A stretch of 64,000 bases of DNA from Stenotrophomonas sp. Ste86 (GCF_024519465.1 NZ_JALJRW010000004.1:186001-250000); one strand, 5' to 3'. Numbered from the stretch's first letter, positions 26,113 through 36,960 are shown. The notes: a model not told the origin generated them from the sequence alone. Made by a program: numbers and translations.

Positions 26113-27284
26113 GGCAGGAACGGCGCGGACATGGCCTGCAACAGGCTGCCCTGCGCATCATCGCCGGTCAGTTCCCAGGTGAACACGCCGCGCAGCTGCG
26201 CCTGCTTGGCGTACGCCGCGCGCACACCGATCGAGGTCGGGTCTTCGTAGCTGATGAAGATGCGCTCGGCCGGGTTGTACAGCCATGGCGTCTGCGCCAC
26301 CGGGTGCCAATGCCGCTGCCAGCCCGGCTGGTCGAGGAAGTCGCTGCGGATGCGCCGCCAGTCGCCGGCATCGAACGGCGCGCTGTAGGGCTGGTACAGC
26401 CCCTCACCCGCGTCGGTGGTGACACGGAAACCGCGCCCGTAGAACGGCACGCCCAGCACCAGCTTGTCGGCCGGTACACCGTGCTGCTGGTAGTACTGCA
26501 CCGCGCCTTCGATGTTGTTCCAGCGGCGCAGCGCCGGGTCCAGCGGATCGGTCGGCACTTCCCGCAAGGGCGCGTTGAAAGTGGACACCTTGGAGAAGCC
26601 GGTGCCCATGTCATAGCTCATCAGATTGATGAAATCGAGCGCGCTGGCGAGTGCCTTCACGTCATAGCTGAGCGCCGGGTCATAAGGGCCGTCGGTCTGC
26701 ACGCGACCGGCCGGCAGCGCGGCCGTGAGCAGCAGTGACTGCGCGCGCGGCTTGCCGACCGCATCGAGCTGACGGCGAAACTCCTGCACCAGCAGGGTCA
26801 TGTTGCGGCGGTCTTCCGGGCGGTGGGCGATGTCGGTTGGACCGCCCGACACCGGAAATTCCCAGTCGATATCCACGCCGTCGAAACTGCCGCGATGGCG
26901 TTCGAAGAACAGCGCCACACAGGAGGCCACGAAGCGTGTGCGGCTGTCGGCGGTCAGCGCGGCATCGGAGAAACCACCGGCGTTCCAGCCGCCGATGGAG
27001 ATAAGCGTGTGCAGCTTGGGGTGCGCACGCTTGAGCGTGGCCAGTGCCCTGAAGTGCGCCTCGGCCTGTGATCCGACCACGCACTGCCCCTGCTCGATGG
27101 TGGCGAACGCGTAGAACAGGTGGGTCAGCGTGTCGGCCGGGATGCGCTCGACCGGATAGCGCTCGGCCGAACCGCCGGGGTAATACGCGCCGACCACCCT
27201 GGGTGCCGATTCCGCAGCAGATGCGGCACGCGGTAGAAGGCTGGCAATCAGCACGGCGAGCACGGCCACGGAATGACGGAACAT
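26100..27284 (-). CDS. Secreted chitinase, glycoside hydrolase family 18
   Basis: A 394-residue secreted enzyme. The signal peptide VAVLAVLIASLLPRAASA is followed by the GH18 barrel. The catalytic DxxDxDxE is FDGVDIDWEFP (Glu near residue 141), the SxGG motif is LHTLISIGGWNAGGF, and the substrate-binding YD is INLMSYDMGTGF. ATG 27284 is chosen because the signal peptide begins there. No chitin-binding domain is present. It hydrolyses beta-1,4-N-acetylglucosamine polymers; a role on fungal walls or insect chitin fits Xanthomonadaceae. Confidence 0.94.
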   Translation of the reverse strand: MFRHSVAVLAVLIASLLPRAASAAESAPRVVGAYYPGGSAERYPVERIPADTLTHLFYAFATIEQGQCVVGSQAEAHFRALATLKRAHPKLHTLISIGGWNAGGFSDAALTADSRTRFVASCVALFFERHRGSFDGVDIDWEFPVSGGPTDIAHRPEDRRNMTLLVQEFRRQLDAVGKPRAQSLLLTAALPAGRVQTDGPYDPALSYDVKALASALDFINLMSYDMGTGFSKVSTFNAPLREVPTDPLDPALRRWNNIEGAVQYYQQHGVPADKLVLGVPFYGRGFRVTTDAGEGLYQPYSAPFDAGDWRRIRSDFLDQPGWQRHWHPVAQTPWLYNPAERIFISYEDPTSIGVRAAYAKQAQLRGVFTWELTGDDAQGSLLQAMSAPFLPQSR

Positions 27285-27504
27285 GCGAACTCCCGGTTGA
27301 AGGCGAGGCCACGTTAGCAGACCCGCAGGGGGCGGAAATGGGTTTGTACGGCGAGTCCTGCAAACCTGTCCTGCAGACACCACCGCGCCTGCGTGAGGGG
27401 TCTTATCGGACACCATGCCGGGTAAAACACAGTCAACTGCGGGGCATGCGGCCGCGTCCCGGGGATCCGATGCGACCCCGCATGGCGCGCAGCCGCAGGC
27501 AAAG

Positions 27505-27530
27505 AAAAAGCGGGCCGAAGCCCGCTTTTT
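27505..27530. terminator. Bidirectional terminator downstream of pnp
   Basis: A perfect 11-bp stem AAAAAGCGGGC / GCCCGCTTTTT with loop CGAA. It serves as terminator for the leftward pnp transcript and lies upstream of the chitinase gene, insulating it. The 304-bp gap around it (27285-27588) shows no gene. Confidence 0.9.
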
Positions 27531-27588
27531 CTGTTCGAAAGCGTGAGGACCCACGGTCCTCAGCTACCAGGCGATCAGCGTGCGCCGA

Positions 27589-29700
27589 TTACTCGGCGGC
27601 GACGGCGCCTTCGCCTTCTTCGACGGCCTTCATCGACAAGCGGATACGGCCCTGCTTGTCCACTTCCAGCACCTTGACCTTGACCACATCGCCTTCCTTA
27701 AGCACGTCGCCGACCTTCTCGACGCGGTCGCTGGAGATCTGCGACACGTGCACCAGGCCATCCTTGCCCGGCAGGATGGTGACGAACGCACCGAAGTCCA
27801 TGATCTTGGCGACCTTGCCTTCGTAGATGCGGCCCGGCTCGACGTCCGAGGTGATCTGCTCGATGCGGGCCTTGGCGGCCTGTGCAGCGATGGCATTGAC
27901 CGAGGCGATGACGATGGTGCCGTCATCCTGGATGTCGATCTGGGTGCCGGTTTCCTTGGTGATGGCCTGGATGGTGGAACCACCCTTGCCGATCACTTCG
28001 CGGATCTTGTCCGGGTGGATCTTGATGGTCAGCAGGCGCGGCGCGTAGTCCGACAGCTCCTGACGCGGCGCGGTCAGGCCATGGGCCATTTCGCCCAGGA
28101 TGTGCAGACGGCCCGCCTTGGCCTGCTGCAGTGCCTGCTTCATGATCTCTTCGGTGATGCCTTCGATCTTGATATCCATCTGCAGGGCGGAGATGCCCTC
28201 AGCGGTACCGGCAACCTTGAAGTCCATGTCACCCAGGTGATCTTCGTCACCCAGGATGTCGGACAGGACGACGAAGCGCTCGCCTTCCTTGACCAGACCC
28301 ATGGCGATACCGGCCACCGGCGACTTGACCGGCACGCCGGCATCCATCAGGGCCAGCGAGGAACCGCAGACCGAAGCCATCGACGAGGAGCCGTTGGATT
28401 CGGTGATTTCCGAGACCACGCGGATGGTGTACGGGAAGGCTTCCAGCGACGGCATCACTGCCAGCACGCCGCGCTTGGCGAGGCGGCCGTGGCCGATTTC
28501 GCGACGCTTCGGGCCCATCATGCGGCCGGTCTCGCCCACCGAGTAGGGGGGGAAGTTGTAATGGAAGAGGAAGTTGTCCTTGTACTCACCGGACACGGCA
28601 TCGATGACCTGGCCATCACGGGCGGTGCCCAGGGTGATGGTCACGATGGCCTGCGTTTCACCGCGGGTGAACAGCGCCGAACCATGGGTACGCGGCAGGA
28701 TGCCGGTCTTCACGGCGATCGGGCGGACGGTGTCCAGCGCACGGCCGTCGATGCGGACCTTGGTGTCCAGCACCGAGTTGCGCATGGTGCTGTATTCCAG
28801 CTCGCCGAATTCCTTCGACAGCTCGGCCGGGTTCCAGCCTTCGGCGGCCACGCGGCCAGCCAGCGACTCGACCACGTCCTTCTTGATCGCCGAGATGGCG
28901 TCACGGCGCTGCAGCTTGTCGCGCACCTGGAAGGCTTCGCCCAGACGCGGGCCGATGGCTTCCTGCAGGGCGCTGATCAGCACGTCGTTCTTGGCCGGGG
29001 CTTCCCAGGTCGACGGCTTGGTGCCGGCTTCCACGACCAGTTCGTTGATCGCGTGGATGACCTTCTGCATTTCGCGGTGACCGAAGGTCACAGCGCCCAG
29101 CATCACGTCTTCGGACAGCAGCGCGGCTTCGGATTCGACCATCAGCACGGCGTTGGCGGTACCGGCGACAACCAGTTCCAGCTCCGAATCCTTCAGTTCG
29201 GTCACGGTCGGGTTGAGGATGTACTCACCGTTCTTGTAACCCACCTTGGCGGCGGCGATCGGACCCTTGAACGGGGTGCCGGCCAGCGACAGCGCAGCCG
29301 AGGCACCGATCAGGGCAGCGATGTCACCATCGATGTCCGGGTTCAGCGACATCACCGTGGCGATGATCTGCACTTCGTTCTTGTAGTCTTCCGGGAACAG
29401 CGGACGGATCGGGCGATCGATCAGGCGCGAAATCAGCGTCTCTTTTTCGGTCGCGCGGCCTTCGCGCTTGAAGAAACCGCCCGGGATACGGCCACCTGCG
29501 TAGAACTTCTCCTGATAGTCGCAGGTCAGGGGGAAGAAGTCCTGGCCCTCACGCGCGCTCTTGGCGGCAACGGCGGAGACCAGCAGCACGGTGTCGTCGA
29601 ACTTGACGATGACGGCACCGCCCGCCTGACGGGCGATTTCGCCGGTTTCAAGCGTGACGGTGTGCTTGCCGTACTGGAAGGTTTTGGTGATTTTTGCCAC
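27589..29700 (-). CDS. pnp: Polynucleotide phosphorylase
   Basis: A 703-residue 3'-5' exoribonuclease of the degradosome. Two RNase PH-like domains (about 1-220 and 310-540, with [15 protein letters not shown] core [20 protein letters not shown]), then a KH domain ([20 protein letters not shown]) and an S1 domain ([20 protein letters not shown]). The start is GTG 29700 with AAGGA upstream; the 36-codon extension is rejected. It follows rpsO as in E. coli. Confidence 0.98.
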   Translation of the reverse strand: MAKITKTFQYGKHTVTLETGEIARQAGGAVIVKFDDTVLLVSAVAAKSAREGQDFFPLTCDYQEKFYAGGRIPGGFFKREGRATEKETLISRLIDRPIRPLFPEDYKNEVQIIATVMSLNPDIDGDIAALIGASAALSLAGTPFKGPIAAAKVGYKNGEYILNPTVTELKDSELELVVAGTANAVLMVESEAALLSEDVMLGAVTFGHREMQKVIHAINELVVEAGTKPSTWEAPAKNDVLISALQEAIGPRLGEAFQVRDKLQRRDAISAIKKDVVESLAGRVAAEGWNPAELSKEFGELEYSTMRNSVLDTKVRIDGRALDTVRPIAVKTGILPRTHGSALFTRGETQAIVTITLGTARDGQVIDAVSGEYKDNFLFHYNFPPYSVGETGRMMGPKRREIGHGRLAKRGVLAVMPSLEAFPYTIRVVSEITESNGSSSMASVCGSSLALMDAGVPVKSPVAGIAMGLVKEGERFVVLSDILGDEDHLGDMDFKVAGTAEGISALQMDIKIEGITEEIMKQALQQAKAGRLHILGEMAHGLTAPRQELSDYAPRLLTIKIHPDKIREVIGKGGSTIQAITKETGTQIDIQDDGTIVIASVNAIAAQAAKARIEQITSDVEPGRIYEGKVAKIMDFGAFVTILPGKDGLVHVSQISSDRVEKVGDVLKEGDVVKVKVLEVDKQGRIRLSMKAVEEGEGAVAAE

Positions 29701-29800
29701 GGGGGTTTCCTTGGATGATGCTTTCTTCAATGGACCGCGGGCGACCCTTGCCGCCGACGGGTGACCGGTTGTCCGGCCCATACGTTTGATGCGGTACTGC

Positions 29801-29834
29801 CAAAACAAAACCGCGGCGCATTCCTGCGCCGCGG
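29801..29834 (-). terminator. Terminator between rpsO and pnp
   Basis: On the minus strand a perfect 10-bp stem CCGCGGCGCA / TGCGCCGCGG with loop GGAA is followed by TTTTGTTTT, 13 bases after the rpsO stop. In E. coli an equivalent hairpin allows partial read-through into pnp. Confidence 0.9.
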
Positions 29835-29847
29835 TGGGGGTTCGTAC

Positions 29848-30108
29848 TTAGCGACGCAGGCCGAGCTTTTCGATCAGGGCCTTGTAACGCGGAGCGTCTT
29901 TCTTCTTCAGGTAGTCGAGCAGGCTGCGGCGGCGGTTGACCATCTGCAGCAGACCGCGGCGGCTGTGGTGATCCTTCTTGTGGGTCTTGAAGTGGCCGGT
30001 CAGCAGTTCGATGCGGGCGGTCAGCAGAGCGACCTGGACTTCCGGGGAGCCGGTGTCGGTGGCGCTGCGCTTGTTGTCTTCAATGACTTTCTGGGTGTCG
30101 ATCGACAT
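29848..30108 (-). CDS. rpsO: 30S ribosomal protein S15
   Basis: An 86-residue 16S rRNA-binding protein, full length, with the conserved [20 protein letters not shown] and [20 protein letters not shown] helices. Autoregulation through its own leader is known in E. coli; here a 100-base leader precedes the start. Confidence 0.98.
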   Translation of the reverse strand: MSIDTQKVIEDNKRSATDTGSPEVQVALLTARIELLTGHFKTHKKDHHSRRGLLQMVNRRRSLLDYLKKKDAPRYKALIEKLGLRR

Positions 30109-30222
30109 TTTATTTTCTCTTGGATGCGTGGCCCGCAGAAACGTCCCATTGACGTACCGCGTGACTCGCCGTGAACGAAAGGATGAACCCGCAGAACGCG
30201 GGAAGCCTGAAAAGGCCGCGAA

Positions 30223-30251
30223 ATTGTAACGGGCGCAGCCGTCCGGGACAA
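30223..30251 (-). promoter_or_regulatory. Candidate sigma-70 promoter for rpsO
   Basis: On the minus strand TTGTCC (30246-30251), a 17-bp spacer and TACAAT (30223-30228). Transcription would start about 110 bases before the rpsO ATG. The -35 box lies in the loop of the truB terminator hairpin and the spacer runs through one arm, so promoter and terminator share DNA. Confidence 0.55.
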
Positions 30252-30265
30252 GGACCGGCTGCGCC
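30232..30265 (-). terminator. Hairpin after truB
   Basis: GGCGCAGCCG pairs with CGGCTGCGCC, extended by TCC/GGA toward the loop. The T-tract is poor (CGTTACAATTT), so termination may be partial. It begins just after the truB stop codon. Confidence 0.5.
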
Positions 30266-30269
30266 GGGG

Positions 30270-31193
30270 TCAGCCCTGGCCGGCCAGGTTGAAGCGCCGC
30301 TGCGGTGCCAGCCGGCCGTTCTCGTCGACCTTGCCCAGGCCCTGGATGGCCTCGTCCGGACCGTATACCACCACCGTGCCCTGGGCCCAGGCCGGGTCGC
30401 GCAGGCGCTGGCCCACGCAGAAGCGCGGGGTCTGTTCAGCATCCAGGGTGACCCGTGGATAGTGGGCCAGGCCGGCGTCCAGTGGCAGCAGCAGCGCATC
30501 GATGGCGGCTTCGTCGCCCTGCTCCACCAGAGTCCGCAGGGTGTCCAGGGACACCATCGGCACGTCGCGGAAGGGGTCCACCCACAGCCGACGCAGGCCG
30601 GCGATGTGTGCCCCACAGCCCAGGGTTTCCCCGAGGTCGCGGGCCAGGCTGCGGATATAGGTGCCTGAACCGCAGGTCACGCGCAGGCGCAGCCGGGTCG
30701 GTTGCTGCTCCAGTACCTCAATGGCGTGCACCTCCACCTGGCGCTCCGGCGCCTCGATGACCTCGCCGCGGCGCGCCTTCAGGTACAGCGGTTCGCCGCC
30801 CTGCTTGAGCGCTGAGTAGATCGGCGCGCGCTGCAGGATGCGCCCCTTCAGCGGTACCAGCGCGGCCTCCAGCGCTTCGGCGCTGATCGGCGGGACCGGC
30901 CGTTCGCGCAGCACCGCGCCATCGGCGTCATCGGTATCGGTGGTCTGGCCCAGCACCACCTCGGCGTCGTAGGCCTTGGCCGAGCCCAGCAGCAGGCCGG
31001 CAATCTTGGTGGCCTCGCCGAAGCACAGCGGCAGCAGGCCGGTCGCCAGCGGGTCCAGGCTGCCGGTGTGGCCGCCCTTCTCGGCGCGGTACAGGCGCCG
31101 CGCGATCTGCAGCGCGGCGTTGGAGCTCATGCCGCCCGGCTTGTCGAGCAGCAGAATGCCGTCCAGGCGACGGAATGTGATTCGGGATGCCAT
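30270..31193 (-). CDS. truB: tRNA pseudouridine-55 synthase
   Basis: A 307-residue enzyme that makes pseudouridine 55 in the T loop of tRNAs. The catalytic Asp is D47 in [20 protein letters not shown]; the KPGGMSSN motif lies at 18-25. A C-terminal PUA-like region follows. It is in the infB-rbfA-truB-rpsO-pnp order. Confidence 0.97.
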   Translation of the reverse strand: MASRITFRRLDGILLLDKPGGMSSNAALQIARRLYRAEKGGHTGSLDPLATGLLPLCFGEATKIAGLLLGSAKAYDAEVVLGQTTDTDDADGAVLRERPVPPISAEALEAALVPLKGRILQRAPIYSALKQGGEPLYLKARRGEVIEAPERQVEVHAIEVLEQQPTRLRLRVTCGSGTYIRSLARDLGETLGCGAHIAGLRRLWVDPFRDVPMVSLDTLRTLVEQGDEAAIDALLLPLDAGLAHYPRVTLDAEQTPRFCVGQRLRDPAWAQGTVVVYGPDEAIQGLGKVDENGRLAPQRRFNLAGQG

Positions 31194-31284
31194 GTCGTGG
31201 TTTCAATCGGCGCCATCTGGCGCTGCCGGCAGTCCCGGCGGTCGACGGTGCGGTCGTTGTCGACCCGGGCACCGTCCCATAAGA

Positions 31285-31306
31285 CAACAGCCCTTGCGGG
31301 CTGTTG
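31285..31306 (-). terminator. Hairpin between rbfA and truB
   Basis: A perfect 9-bp stem CAACAGCCC / GGGCTGTTG with loop GCAA, 6 bases after the rbfA stop. It is followed on the minus strand by TCTTATGG, a poor T-tract, so it is a weak terminator or an mRNA-stabilising structure. Confidence 0.45.
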
Positions 31307-31311
31307 GTCCA

Positions 31312-31737
31312 TCAATCAGATTTCTTGTCGCTTTCGTCCGCGTCGCCATCCTCTGCGTCGTCCTCGGGCTGTCGGCTTTTTTCAGCCGCCAGCGTATCGG
31401 GCAGGTCACGCAGAATGTTGTCGATGCGCTCGCCGCGATCCACCGAATCATCGTAGTGGAAGTGCAGCTCGGGCACGTGGCGCAGCTTCATGGCACGCGC
31501 CAGCTCCATCCGCAGCTCCCAGGCCAGTTCCTTCAGGCCCTTCATGGCTTCTACCGAACGTTCGGGCATCAGCGCGGTGACGAAGATCTTGGCATGCGCC
31601 ATGTCACGGGTGATTTCCACGTCGGAGACGCTCACCGAAGGCAGGCCGTGTACACGCACGGCGTTGTGCACGAGCGTCCCCAGTTCGCGGCGGATCTGGG
31701 CGGAAACACGGTCGGTTCGATGGAAGGTCTTTGGCAC
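31312..31737 (-). CDS. rbfA: Ribosome-binding factor A
   Basis: A 141-residue 30S maturation factor with a KH-type fold (TDRVSAQIRRELGTLVHNAV, then RMELARAMKLRHVPELHFHY). The C-terminus is an extended acidic tail (QPEDDAEDGDADESDKKSD), longer than in E. coli. Confidence 0.96.
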   Translation of the reverse strand: MPKTFHRTDRVSAQIRRELGTLVHNAVRVHGLPSVSVSDVEITRDMAHAKIFVTALMPERSVEAMKGLKELAWELRMELARAMKLRHVPELHFHYDDSVDRGERIDNILRDLPDTLAAEKSRQPEDDAEDGDADESDKKSD

Positions 31738-31774
31738 GGTAGGCGGACTCGTCTTGAAGGGTGGTACGTAAGCG

Positions 31775-31804
31775 AAAAAGCCGGACCGCGCGAAGCGATC
31801 CGGC
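31775..31804 (-). terminator. Hairpin with T-run between infB and rbfA
   Basis: On the minus strand GCCGGATCGC-TTCG-CGCGGTCCGGC is followed by TTTTT, 9 bases after the infB stop. It probably gives partial termination within the operon. Confidence 0.6.
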
Positions 31805-31812
31805 CTGGAACA

Positions 31813-34458
31813 TTACAGGGTGCGCGGCACTTCGATACGCTCGAAGCACTCGATCTGGTCGCCCGGCTTGACGTCGTTGTAGGCCTTCACGCCGATACCG
31901 CATTCGGTACCGTTGCGAACTTCCTCGACGTTTTCCTTGAAGCGGCGCAGCGATTCCAGCTCGCCTTCGAAGACCACGACGCTGTCGCGCAGGACGCGGA
32001 TCGGCTTGCTGCGCTTCACGGTGCCTTCGATGATCATGCAGCCTGCGACCGCACCGAACTTCGAGCTGCGGAACACGTCGCGGACCTGGGCGATACCGAT
32101 GATCTCTTCGCGGATTTCCACGCCGAGCAGACCGGACGCCACCTGCTTCACCTGATCGATCACGTCATAGATGATCGAGAAGTAACGCAGGTCCACGCCA
32201 TTGGATTCGATGATGCGACGCGCGGAGGCATCGGCACGCACGTTGAAGCCGATGACGGTGGCCTTGGAAGCAACCGCGGAGTTGGCATCGGACTCGGTGA
32301 TGCCGCCCACGCCGGAGTGGATCACGTTGATGCGGATGTCTTCGTTGGACAGCGCGACCAGTGCCTGGCTCAGTGCCTGCACCGAACCCTGCACGTCGGC
32401 CTTGATCACCAGGTTCAGCACCTGCTGGCCATCGCCCTTGCCCAGGGTCGCCATGATGTCTTCCATGCGGCTGCCGGCAGACTGCACCAGGCGCGATTCA
32501 CGGCGCTTGATTTCGCGCTGCTGCGCGACGTCCTTGGCCAGACGCTCGTCTTCGACAACGACGAAGTCATCGCCGGCATCCGGCACGCCGGACAGACCCA
32601 GCACCTGCACCGGGATCGACGGACCCGCCTGCTCCGGCTGCGCGCCGGTTTCGTCGAACAGGGCGCGCACGCGGCCGTACTGGATACCGCAGACCAGGTA
32701 GTCGCCCTTCTTCAGCGAACCCTGCTGCACCAGCACGGTGGCGATCGGGCCACGGCCCTTGTCCAGCGAGGACTCGATGACCACGCCGCTGGCGCGGCCG
32801 TCGGCCACGGCCTTCAGTTCCAGCAGTTCGGCCTGGACCGAGATCGCCTCGAGCAGGTCGTCGATACCCAGGCCAGCCTTGGCCGAGATCTCGACCATCT
32901 GGGTGTCGCCACCAAAGTCTTCGGACACGACCTGCTCGGTGAGCAGTTCGTTCTTGACCCGCAACGGGTCGGCGCCGGCCTTGTCGATCTTGTTGATCGC
33001 CACGATCAGCGGCACACCCGCCGAACGGGCGTGCTGGATGGCTTCCTTGGTCTGCGGCATGACGCCGTCGTCGGCAGCCACCACCAGCACCACGATGTCG
33101 GTCAGCTTGGCACCGCGGGCACGCATGGACGTAAACGCCGCGTGGCCCGGGGTATCCAGGAAGCTGATGACGCCCTTGGGCGTTTCAACGTGGTACGCAC
33201 CGATGTGCTGGGTGATGCCACCGGCTTCGCCCGTGGCAACCTTGGTGCGACGAATGTAATCCAGCAGCGAGGTCTTGCCGTGGTCGACGTGGCCCATGAT
33301 GGTGACCACCGGCGGACGTGCCACCGGGTCGCCGTGGTTGCCAGCGGACTGCGCCAGCAACGCGTCTTCGGCATCGTTGGTGTTGGCACGGATCACGTTG
33401 TGGCCGAGTTCTTCGGTCACCAGCGCGGCGGTGTCGTGGTCGATGGTCTGGGTGATGGTCGCCATGACGCCCATCTTGAACAGCGCCTTGACCACATCGC
33501 CGCCCTTCAGGGCCAGCTTCTGGGCCAGATCGGCCACGGTGACGGTATCGCCGATGGTCACATCACGCACGATCGGGGCGACCGGACGCTCGAAACCATG
33601 GGCACCCCCGCCGCTGCGCGACTGGTTGCTGTCACGGCGGCTGCCGTGCTGCACGCGCCCGGTCGGACGACCGCGCGAGTTGCTGTTGTTGCCACGACGG
33701 GCGCGATCGGCGGCCGACAGATGCAGCTGACCGGCGAAGCGGTTGCCACCATCGTCGTCGCGCTTGGCGCCCGGGCGGTTGTTGGCGTTGTTCGAATTGC
33801 GGTCGTCCGAACGCGGGGCCGGACGTGCAGCCGACGGCGCCGACGGACGCGGATTGCGCGCCGGGGCATCGTTGGCGGCCGCAGGCTTGGCTGCAACCGG
33901 GGCCGGGGCCGGCGGTGCATTCTTGGCCGCTTCGGCAGCGGCTTCGGCCGCCTTGCGCTCGGCTTCGGCACGTTCCTTGGCGTCGATTTCGTCCTGACGC
34001 TTGCGGGCGATTTCTTCATCGCGCGCACGGTCCTTCTCGGCCAGTGCGCGCTGCTCGTCCAGATTGCGCTGGCGGGATTCCTCCAGCTTGCGCAGGATGT
34101 CGGCGCGCTCCTCATCCGCGGTCATCGGCTTGCCGCTGGCGTCCTTCATGTAGGTGCGCTTCTGGCGCACTTCGACGTTGACGGTGGTCTTGCTGCGGCC
34201 GGCGCTGACCGTCACTTCCTGCAACTTGCGACGGTTGAGGGTGATCTTCTTGGCGGCCTCGTCGGTGCTCTCGACGGGCTGCTCGGTCTTGCCGTGCGAA
34301 CGACGAAGGAAGCCCAGGAGCTTCACCTTCTCGGTGCTGGTCACGACCTGGTCGGGACCGCTGAACTTCATGCCGGCTTCGGCAAGCTGTACGAGCAGTT
34401 TATCGACAGGCGTGTTGACCAGTTCGGCAAGCTTACGGATGGTGGTTTGCTGCGACAT
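31813..34458 (-). CDS. infB: Translation initiation factor IF-2
   Basis: An 881-residue GTPase that brings fMet-tRNA to the ribosome. It has an IF2_N domain (about 1-55), a long charged Ala/Lys/Arg region (about 100-300) with a helical stretch [23 protein letters not shown], the GTPase domain with G1 [19 protein letters not shown] near residue 388 and G4 NKIDKAG, then domains II-IV. Full length. It lies 95 bp after nusA. Confidence 0.98.
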   Translation of the reverse strand: MSQQTTIRKLAELVNTPVDKLLVQLAEAGMKFSGPDQVVTSTEKVKLLGFLRRSHGKTEQPVESTDEAAKKITLNRRKLQEVTVSAGRSKTTVNVEVRQKRTYMKDASGKPMTADEERADILRKLEESRQRNLDEQRALAEKDRARDEEIARKRQDEIDAKERAEAERKAAEAAAEAAKNAPPAPAPVAAKPAAANDAPARNPRPSAPSAARPAPRSDDRNSNNANNRPGAKRDDDGGNRFAGQLHLSAADRARRGNNSNSRGRPTGRVQHGSRRDSNQSRSGGGAHGFERPVAPIVRDVTIGDTVTVADLAQKLALKGGDVVKALFKMGVMATITQTIDHDTAALVTEELGHNVIRANTNDAEDALLAQSAGNHGDPVARPPVVTIMGHVDHGKTSLLDYIRRTKVATGEAGGITQHIGAYHVETPKGVISFLDTPGHAAFTSMRARGAKLTDIVVLVVAADDGVMPQTKEAIQHARSAGVPLIVAINKIDKAGADPLRVKNELLTEQVVSEDFGGDTQMVEISAKAGLGIDDLLEAISVQAELLELKAVADGRASGVVIESSLDKGRGPIATVLVQQGSLKKGDYLVCGIQYGRVRALFDETGAQPEQAGPSIPVQVLGLSGVPDAGDDFVVVEDERLAKDVAQQREIKRRESRLVQSAGSRMEDIMATLGKGDGQQVLNLVIKADVQGSVQALSQALVALSNEDIRINVIHSGVGGITESDANSAVASKATVIGFNVRADASARRIIESNGVDLRYFSIIYDVIDQVKQVASGLLGVEIREEIIGIAQVRDVFRSSKFGAVAGCMIIEGTVKRSKPIRVLRDSVVVFEGELESLRRFKENVEEVRNGTECGIGVKAYNDVKPGDQIECFERIEVPRTL

Positions 34459-34553
34459 TCGGATCCTATGATCTGGTTGGCGCTCCCTCGAAACGTGCGA
34501 AGGCAGCGCGGAGTCTAAGCCCTGATCGGGTCAGGGCACTGTTCATCGCTGGC

Positions 34554-36065
34554 TCATTCGCCGCGCTCCAGGCGGGCGATCTCCTCGGCTCGGGCGGCAA
34601 GGATCAGGGCGGCGGCGCGCTCCTGGTCCATGTCCTCGATACCGAACTCGAGGATCTCGTCGGCGGCCAGGTCCGACAGGTCCTCACTGGTACGCACGCC
34701 ATGACCGGCCAGGGCGTAGGCAGTCGCCTCGTCCATGCCTTCCAGGGCGAGCAGGTCTTCCGACGGCGAGCCGTCCTCCAGACCTTCTTCCACCGCCAGC
34801 GCTTCATTGAGCAGCGCATCGCGGGCACGGGCACGCAGCTCTTCGACGATGTCTTCGTCGAAGCCTTCCACGGCCAGCAATTCGCCGACCGGGACGTAGG
34901 CGATTTCTTCCACGGTGTTGAAGCCTTCGGTCACCAGGATGGCGGCGATTTCTTCATCCACTTCCAGCTTGTCCATGAACAACTGGCGGGCAACGGTCTG
35001 CTCTGCCTCGGACTTGGCGGTCACCTGGTCCTGGGTCATCACATTGAGCTGCCAACCGGTCAGGCGGCTGGCCAGGCGCACATTCTGGCCGCCCTTGCCG
35101 ATCGCCTGGGCCAGACGCTCTTCAGCGACGGCCAGGTCCATCGAATGCTTTTCTTCGTCGACGATGATCGACTGCACTTCGGCCGGCGCCATCGCGTTGA
35201 TGACGAAGTTGGCCGGGTTCTCGTTCCACAGCACGATGTCCACGCGCTCACCGTTGAGCTCGTTGGACACGGCCTGCACACGCGAACCGCGCATGCCGAT
35301 GCAGGCACCGATCGGATCGGTGCGGGCGTCGTGGGCGAGCACGGCGATCTTGGCACGGTCGCCCGGATCACGTGCGCAGGCCTTGATCTCGACCAGGCCC
35401 TGGCCGACTTCCGGCACTTCGAGCTTGAACAGTTCGATCATGAATTCCGGCGCGGCGCGGCTGATGAACAGCTGCGGGCCACGCGGCTCGGAGCGCACTT
35501 CGGCCAGGTAACCGCGGACGCGGTCGCCGGCACGCAGGACGTCGCGCGGAATGCCCTTGTCCTTCGGGATGAAGGCTTCGGCGTTGCCACCGAGGTCGAC
35601 ATAGATGTTGCCGCGCTCGGCGCGCTTGACCACACCGGTGACCAGCTCGCCGACACGATCCTTCCACGCATCGACGACCTGCTGGCGCTCGGCTTCGCGC
35701 ACGCGCTGGACGATCACCTGCTTGGCGGCCTGTGCGGCGATACGGCCGAAGTCCGGGTTTTCGATCTGTTCTTCGATGTAGTCGCCGACTTCCACGCCTT
35801 CGGCTTCGTCGATGGCATCCATCAGACGGATCTGGCGGTCGGGCGATTCCATCACCACGTCATCGGCCACCACTTCCCAGCGGCGGAAGGTTTCGTAGTT
35901 GCCGTCCTTGTGGTCGATCGACACACGGGCCAGCACTTCTTCATCGGGGTAGCGCTTCTTCGCCGCCGACGCCAGTGCTGCCTCGATGGCATCGAAGATC
36001 ACTTCACGCGGAACGCCCTTTTCATTGGCGACCGCATCCACTACCAGCAAAAGTTCCTTGCTCAT
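34554..36065 (-). CDS. nusA: Transcription termination/antitermination factor NusA
   Basis: A 503-residue RNA polymerase factor. The N-terminal polymerase-binding domain (about 1-130) is followed by S1 (GELVTGVVKRAERGNIYVDL), two KH domains (GACIGMRGSRVQAVSNELNG, AIGKGGQNVRLASRLTGWQL), and two C-terminal acidic repeats. The start is at MSKELLLVVDAVANEKG, 4 bp after the rimP stop; the upstream extension is rejected. Confidence 0.98.
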   Translation of the reverse strand: MSKELLLVVDAVANEKGVPREVIFDAIEAALASAAKKRYPDEEVLARVSIDHKDGNYETFRRWEVVADDVVMESPDRQIRLMDAIDEAEGVEVGDYIEEQIENPDFGRIAAQAAKQVIVQRVREAERQQVVDAWKDRVGELVTGVVKRAERGNIYVDLGGNAEAFIPKDKGIPRDVLRAGDRVRGYLAEVRSEPRGPQLFISRAAPEFMIELFKLEVPEVGQGLVEIKACARDPGDRAKIAVLAHDARTDPIGACIGMRGSRVQAVSNELNGERVDIVLWNENPANFVINAMAPAEVQSIIVDEEKHSMDLAVAEERLAQAIGKGGQNVRLASRLTGWQLNVMTQDQVTAKSEAEQTVARQLFMDKLEVDEEIAAILVTEGFNTVEEIAYVPVGELLAVEGFDEDIVEELRARARDALLNEALAVEEGLEDGSPSEDLLALEGMDEATAYALAGHGVRTSEDLSDLAADEILEFGIEDMDQERAAALILAARAEEIARLERGE

Positions 36066-36069
36066 TGGC

Positions 36070-36660
36070 TCACTCCGCGCGCGGCTTTTTGGCCGCCGGC
36101 TCGTTGGATGGTTTCTTGTTCGCCTTGCCACCCTGCTTGGGTGCCGGGCCAGTCGGTTTGGTCGGAGCGAGGCCGAGGGCGGCCCAGTCCGGCATGATGC
36201 GTGCCTTGTCGATATTCTCGACATCGGCGGTGAACGGGGAATTGTCGACCTTGAAGGTGACGGTGCCCTGTTCGATGTCCACAGCGAGGATTTCACCCTG
36301 CAGTCGGCGACGGCCGTCCTGCGGGAGTTTCAGCGTGACCTTGGCCGATTCGCCGATGGCGCGCTCGAACTGCTCGCCGGTGAACAGCGGGCGGTCGACG
36401 CCAGGCGAGGACACTTCCAGGGTGTAATTGGCGGTGATCGGGTCTTCCACGTCCAGCTGTGCGGAGACTTCGCGGCTGACGCGTTCGCAGTCGTCGATGT
36501 TGACGATGCGCTCGGGCTGTTCGGCCAGCGGCACGTCGATATAGAGGCGCAGCGTCGCACCACCCGGGGCAGTGAGGTATTCCACGCCCAGCAGCTCGAG
36601 ACCCAGCGACTGAACGGTGGGGGCGAGCAGATTCGCGATTTCGGTTGCCTTGTCGCTCAC
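36070..36660 (-). CDS. rimP: Ribosome maturation factor RimP
   Basis: A 196-residue 30S assembly factor starting at GTG 36660 ([20 protein letters not shown]) with AAGG 6 bases upstream. The core has [20 protein letters not shown] and [21 protein letters not shown] Lys/Pro/Ala-rich tail ([20 protein letters not shown]) extends the C-terminus compared with E. coli. First gene of rimP-nusA-infB. Confidence 0.96.
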   Translation of the reverse strand: MSDKATEIANLLAPTVQSLGLELLGVEYLTAPGGATLRLYIDVPLAEQPERIVNIDDCERVSREVSAQLDVEDPITANYTLEVSSPGVDRPLFTGEQFERAIGESAKVTLKLPQDGRRRLQGEILAVDIEQGTVTFKVDNSPFTADVENIDKARIMPDWAALGLAPTKPTGPAPKQGGKANKKPSNEPAAKKPRAE

Positions 36661-36720
36661 AGTCTGCCTTGTTCGTTGAAAGAGATACGGGCTTGGTCCG
36701 GCGAACGGACCACCTTCCGG

Positions 36721-36749
36721 AAACAACAAAGGGCCCGCTGGGCCCCTTG
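36721..36749 (-). terminator. Terminator in the rimP-nusA-infB leader
   Basis: On the minus strand CAAGGGGCCC-AGC-GGGCCCTTTG is followed by TTGTTT, about 60 bases upstream of the rimP start and about 180 bases downstream of the promoter at 36932. As no gene or tRNA lies between promoter and hairpin, it may attenuate the operon. Confidence 0.65.
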
Positions 36750-36931
36750 TCCGGTACAACTCCGGTCATGCTGGATTCCGGTAGCGGGAACACACGCGGT
36801 GTGCGTTCCTGCGAGCCCAGCGTTCCGGGGGGTCACGGCGGCCTGGGTACAGGTTGCCGTTCCTGGAAGCCGGTTGCGGGACCCTTCTCATCCGTTGACG
36901 GGATGGGAGTGGTCAATCCGCTAAGCCACTG

Positions 36932-36960
36932 ATCATAGCCGTTGCACCGCGCTGGTGCAA
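36932..36960 (-). promoter_or_regulatory. Sigma-70 promoter of rimP-nusA-infB
   Basis: On the minus strand TTGCAC (36955-36960), a 17-bp spacer and TATGAT (36932-36937), close to consensus. Predicted start near 36925, giving a leader of about 265 bases. The spacer contains GGTGCAAC, partly repeating the -35 region in inverted order. Confidence 0.7.

Noticed and set aside
30976..34518. 1180-codon plus-strand open frame opposite infB, rbfA and truB
   Set aside because: It mirrors genuine IF-2, RbfA and TruB coding sequence on the other strand; long antisense frames are expected in high-GC DNA, and its translation is His/Asp/Arg-rich with no domain.
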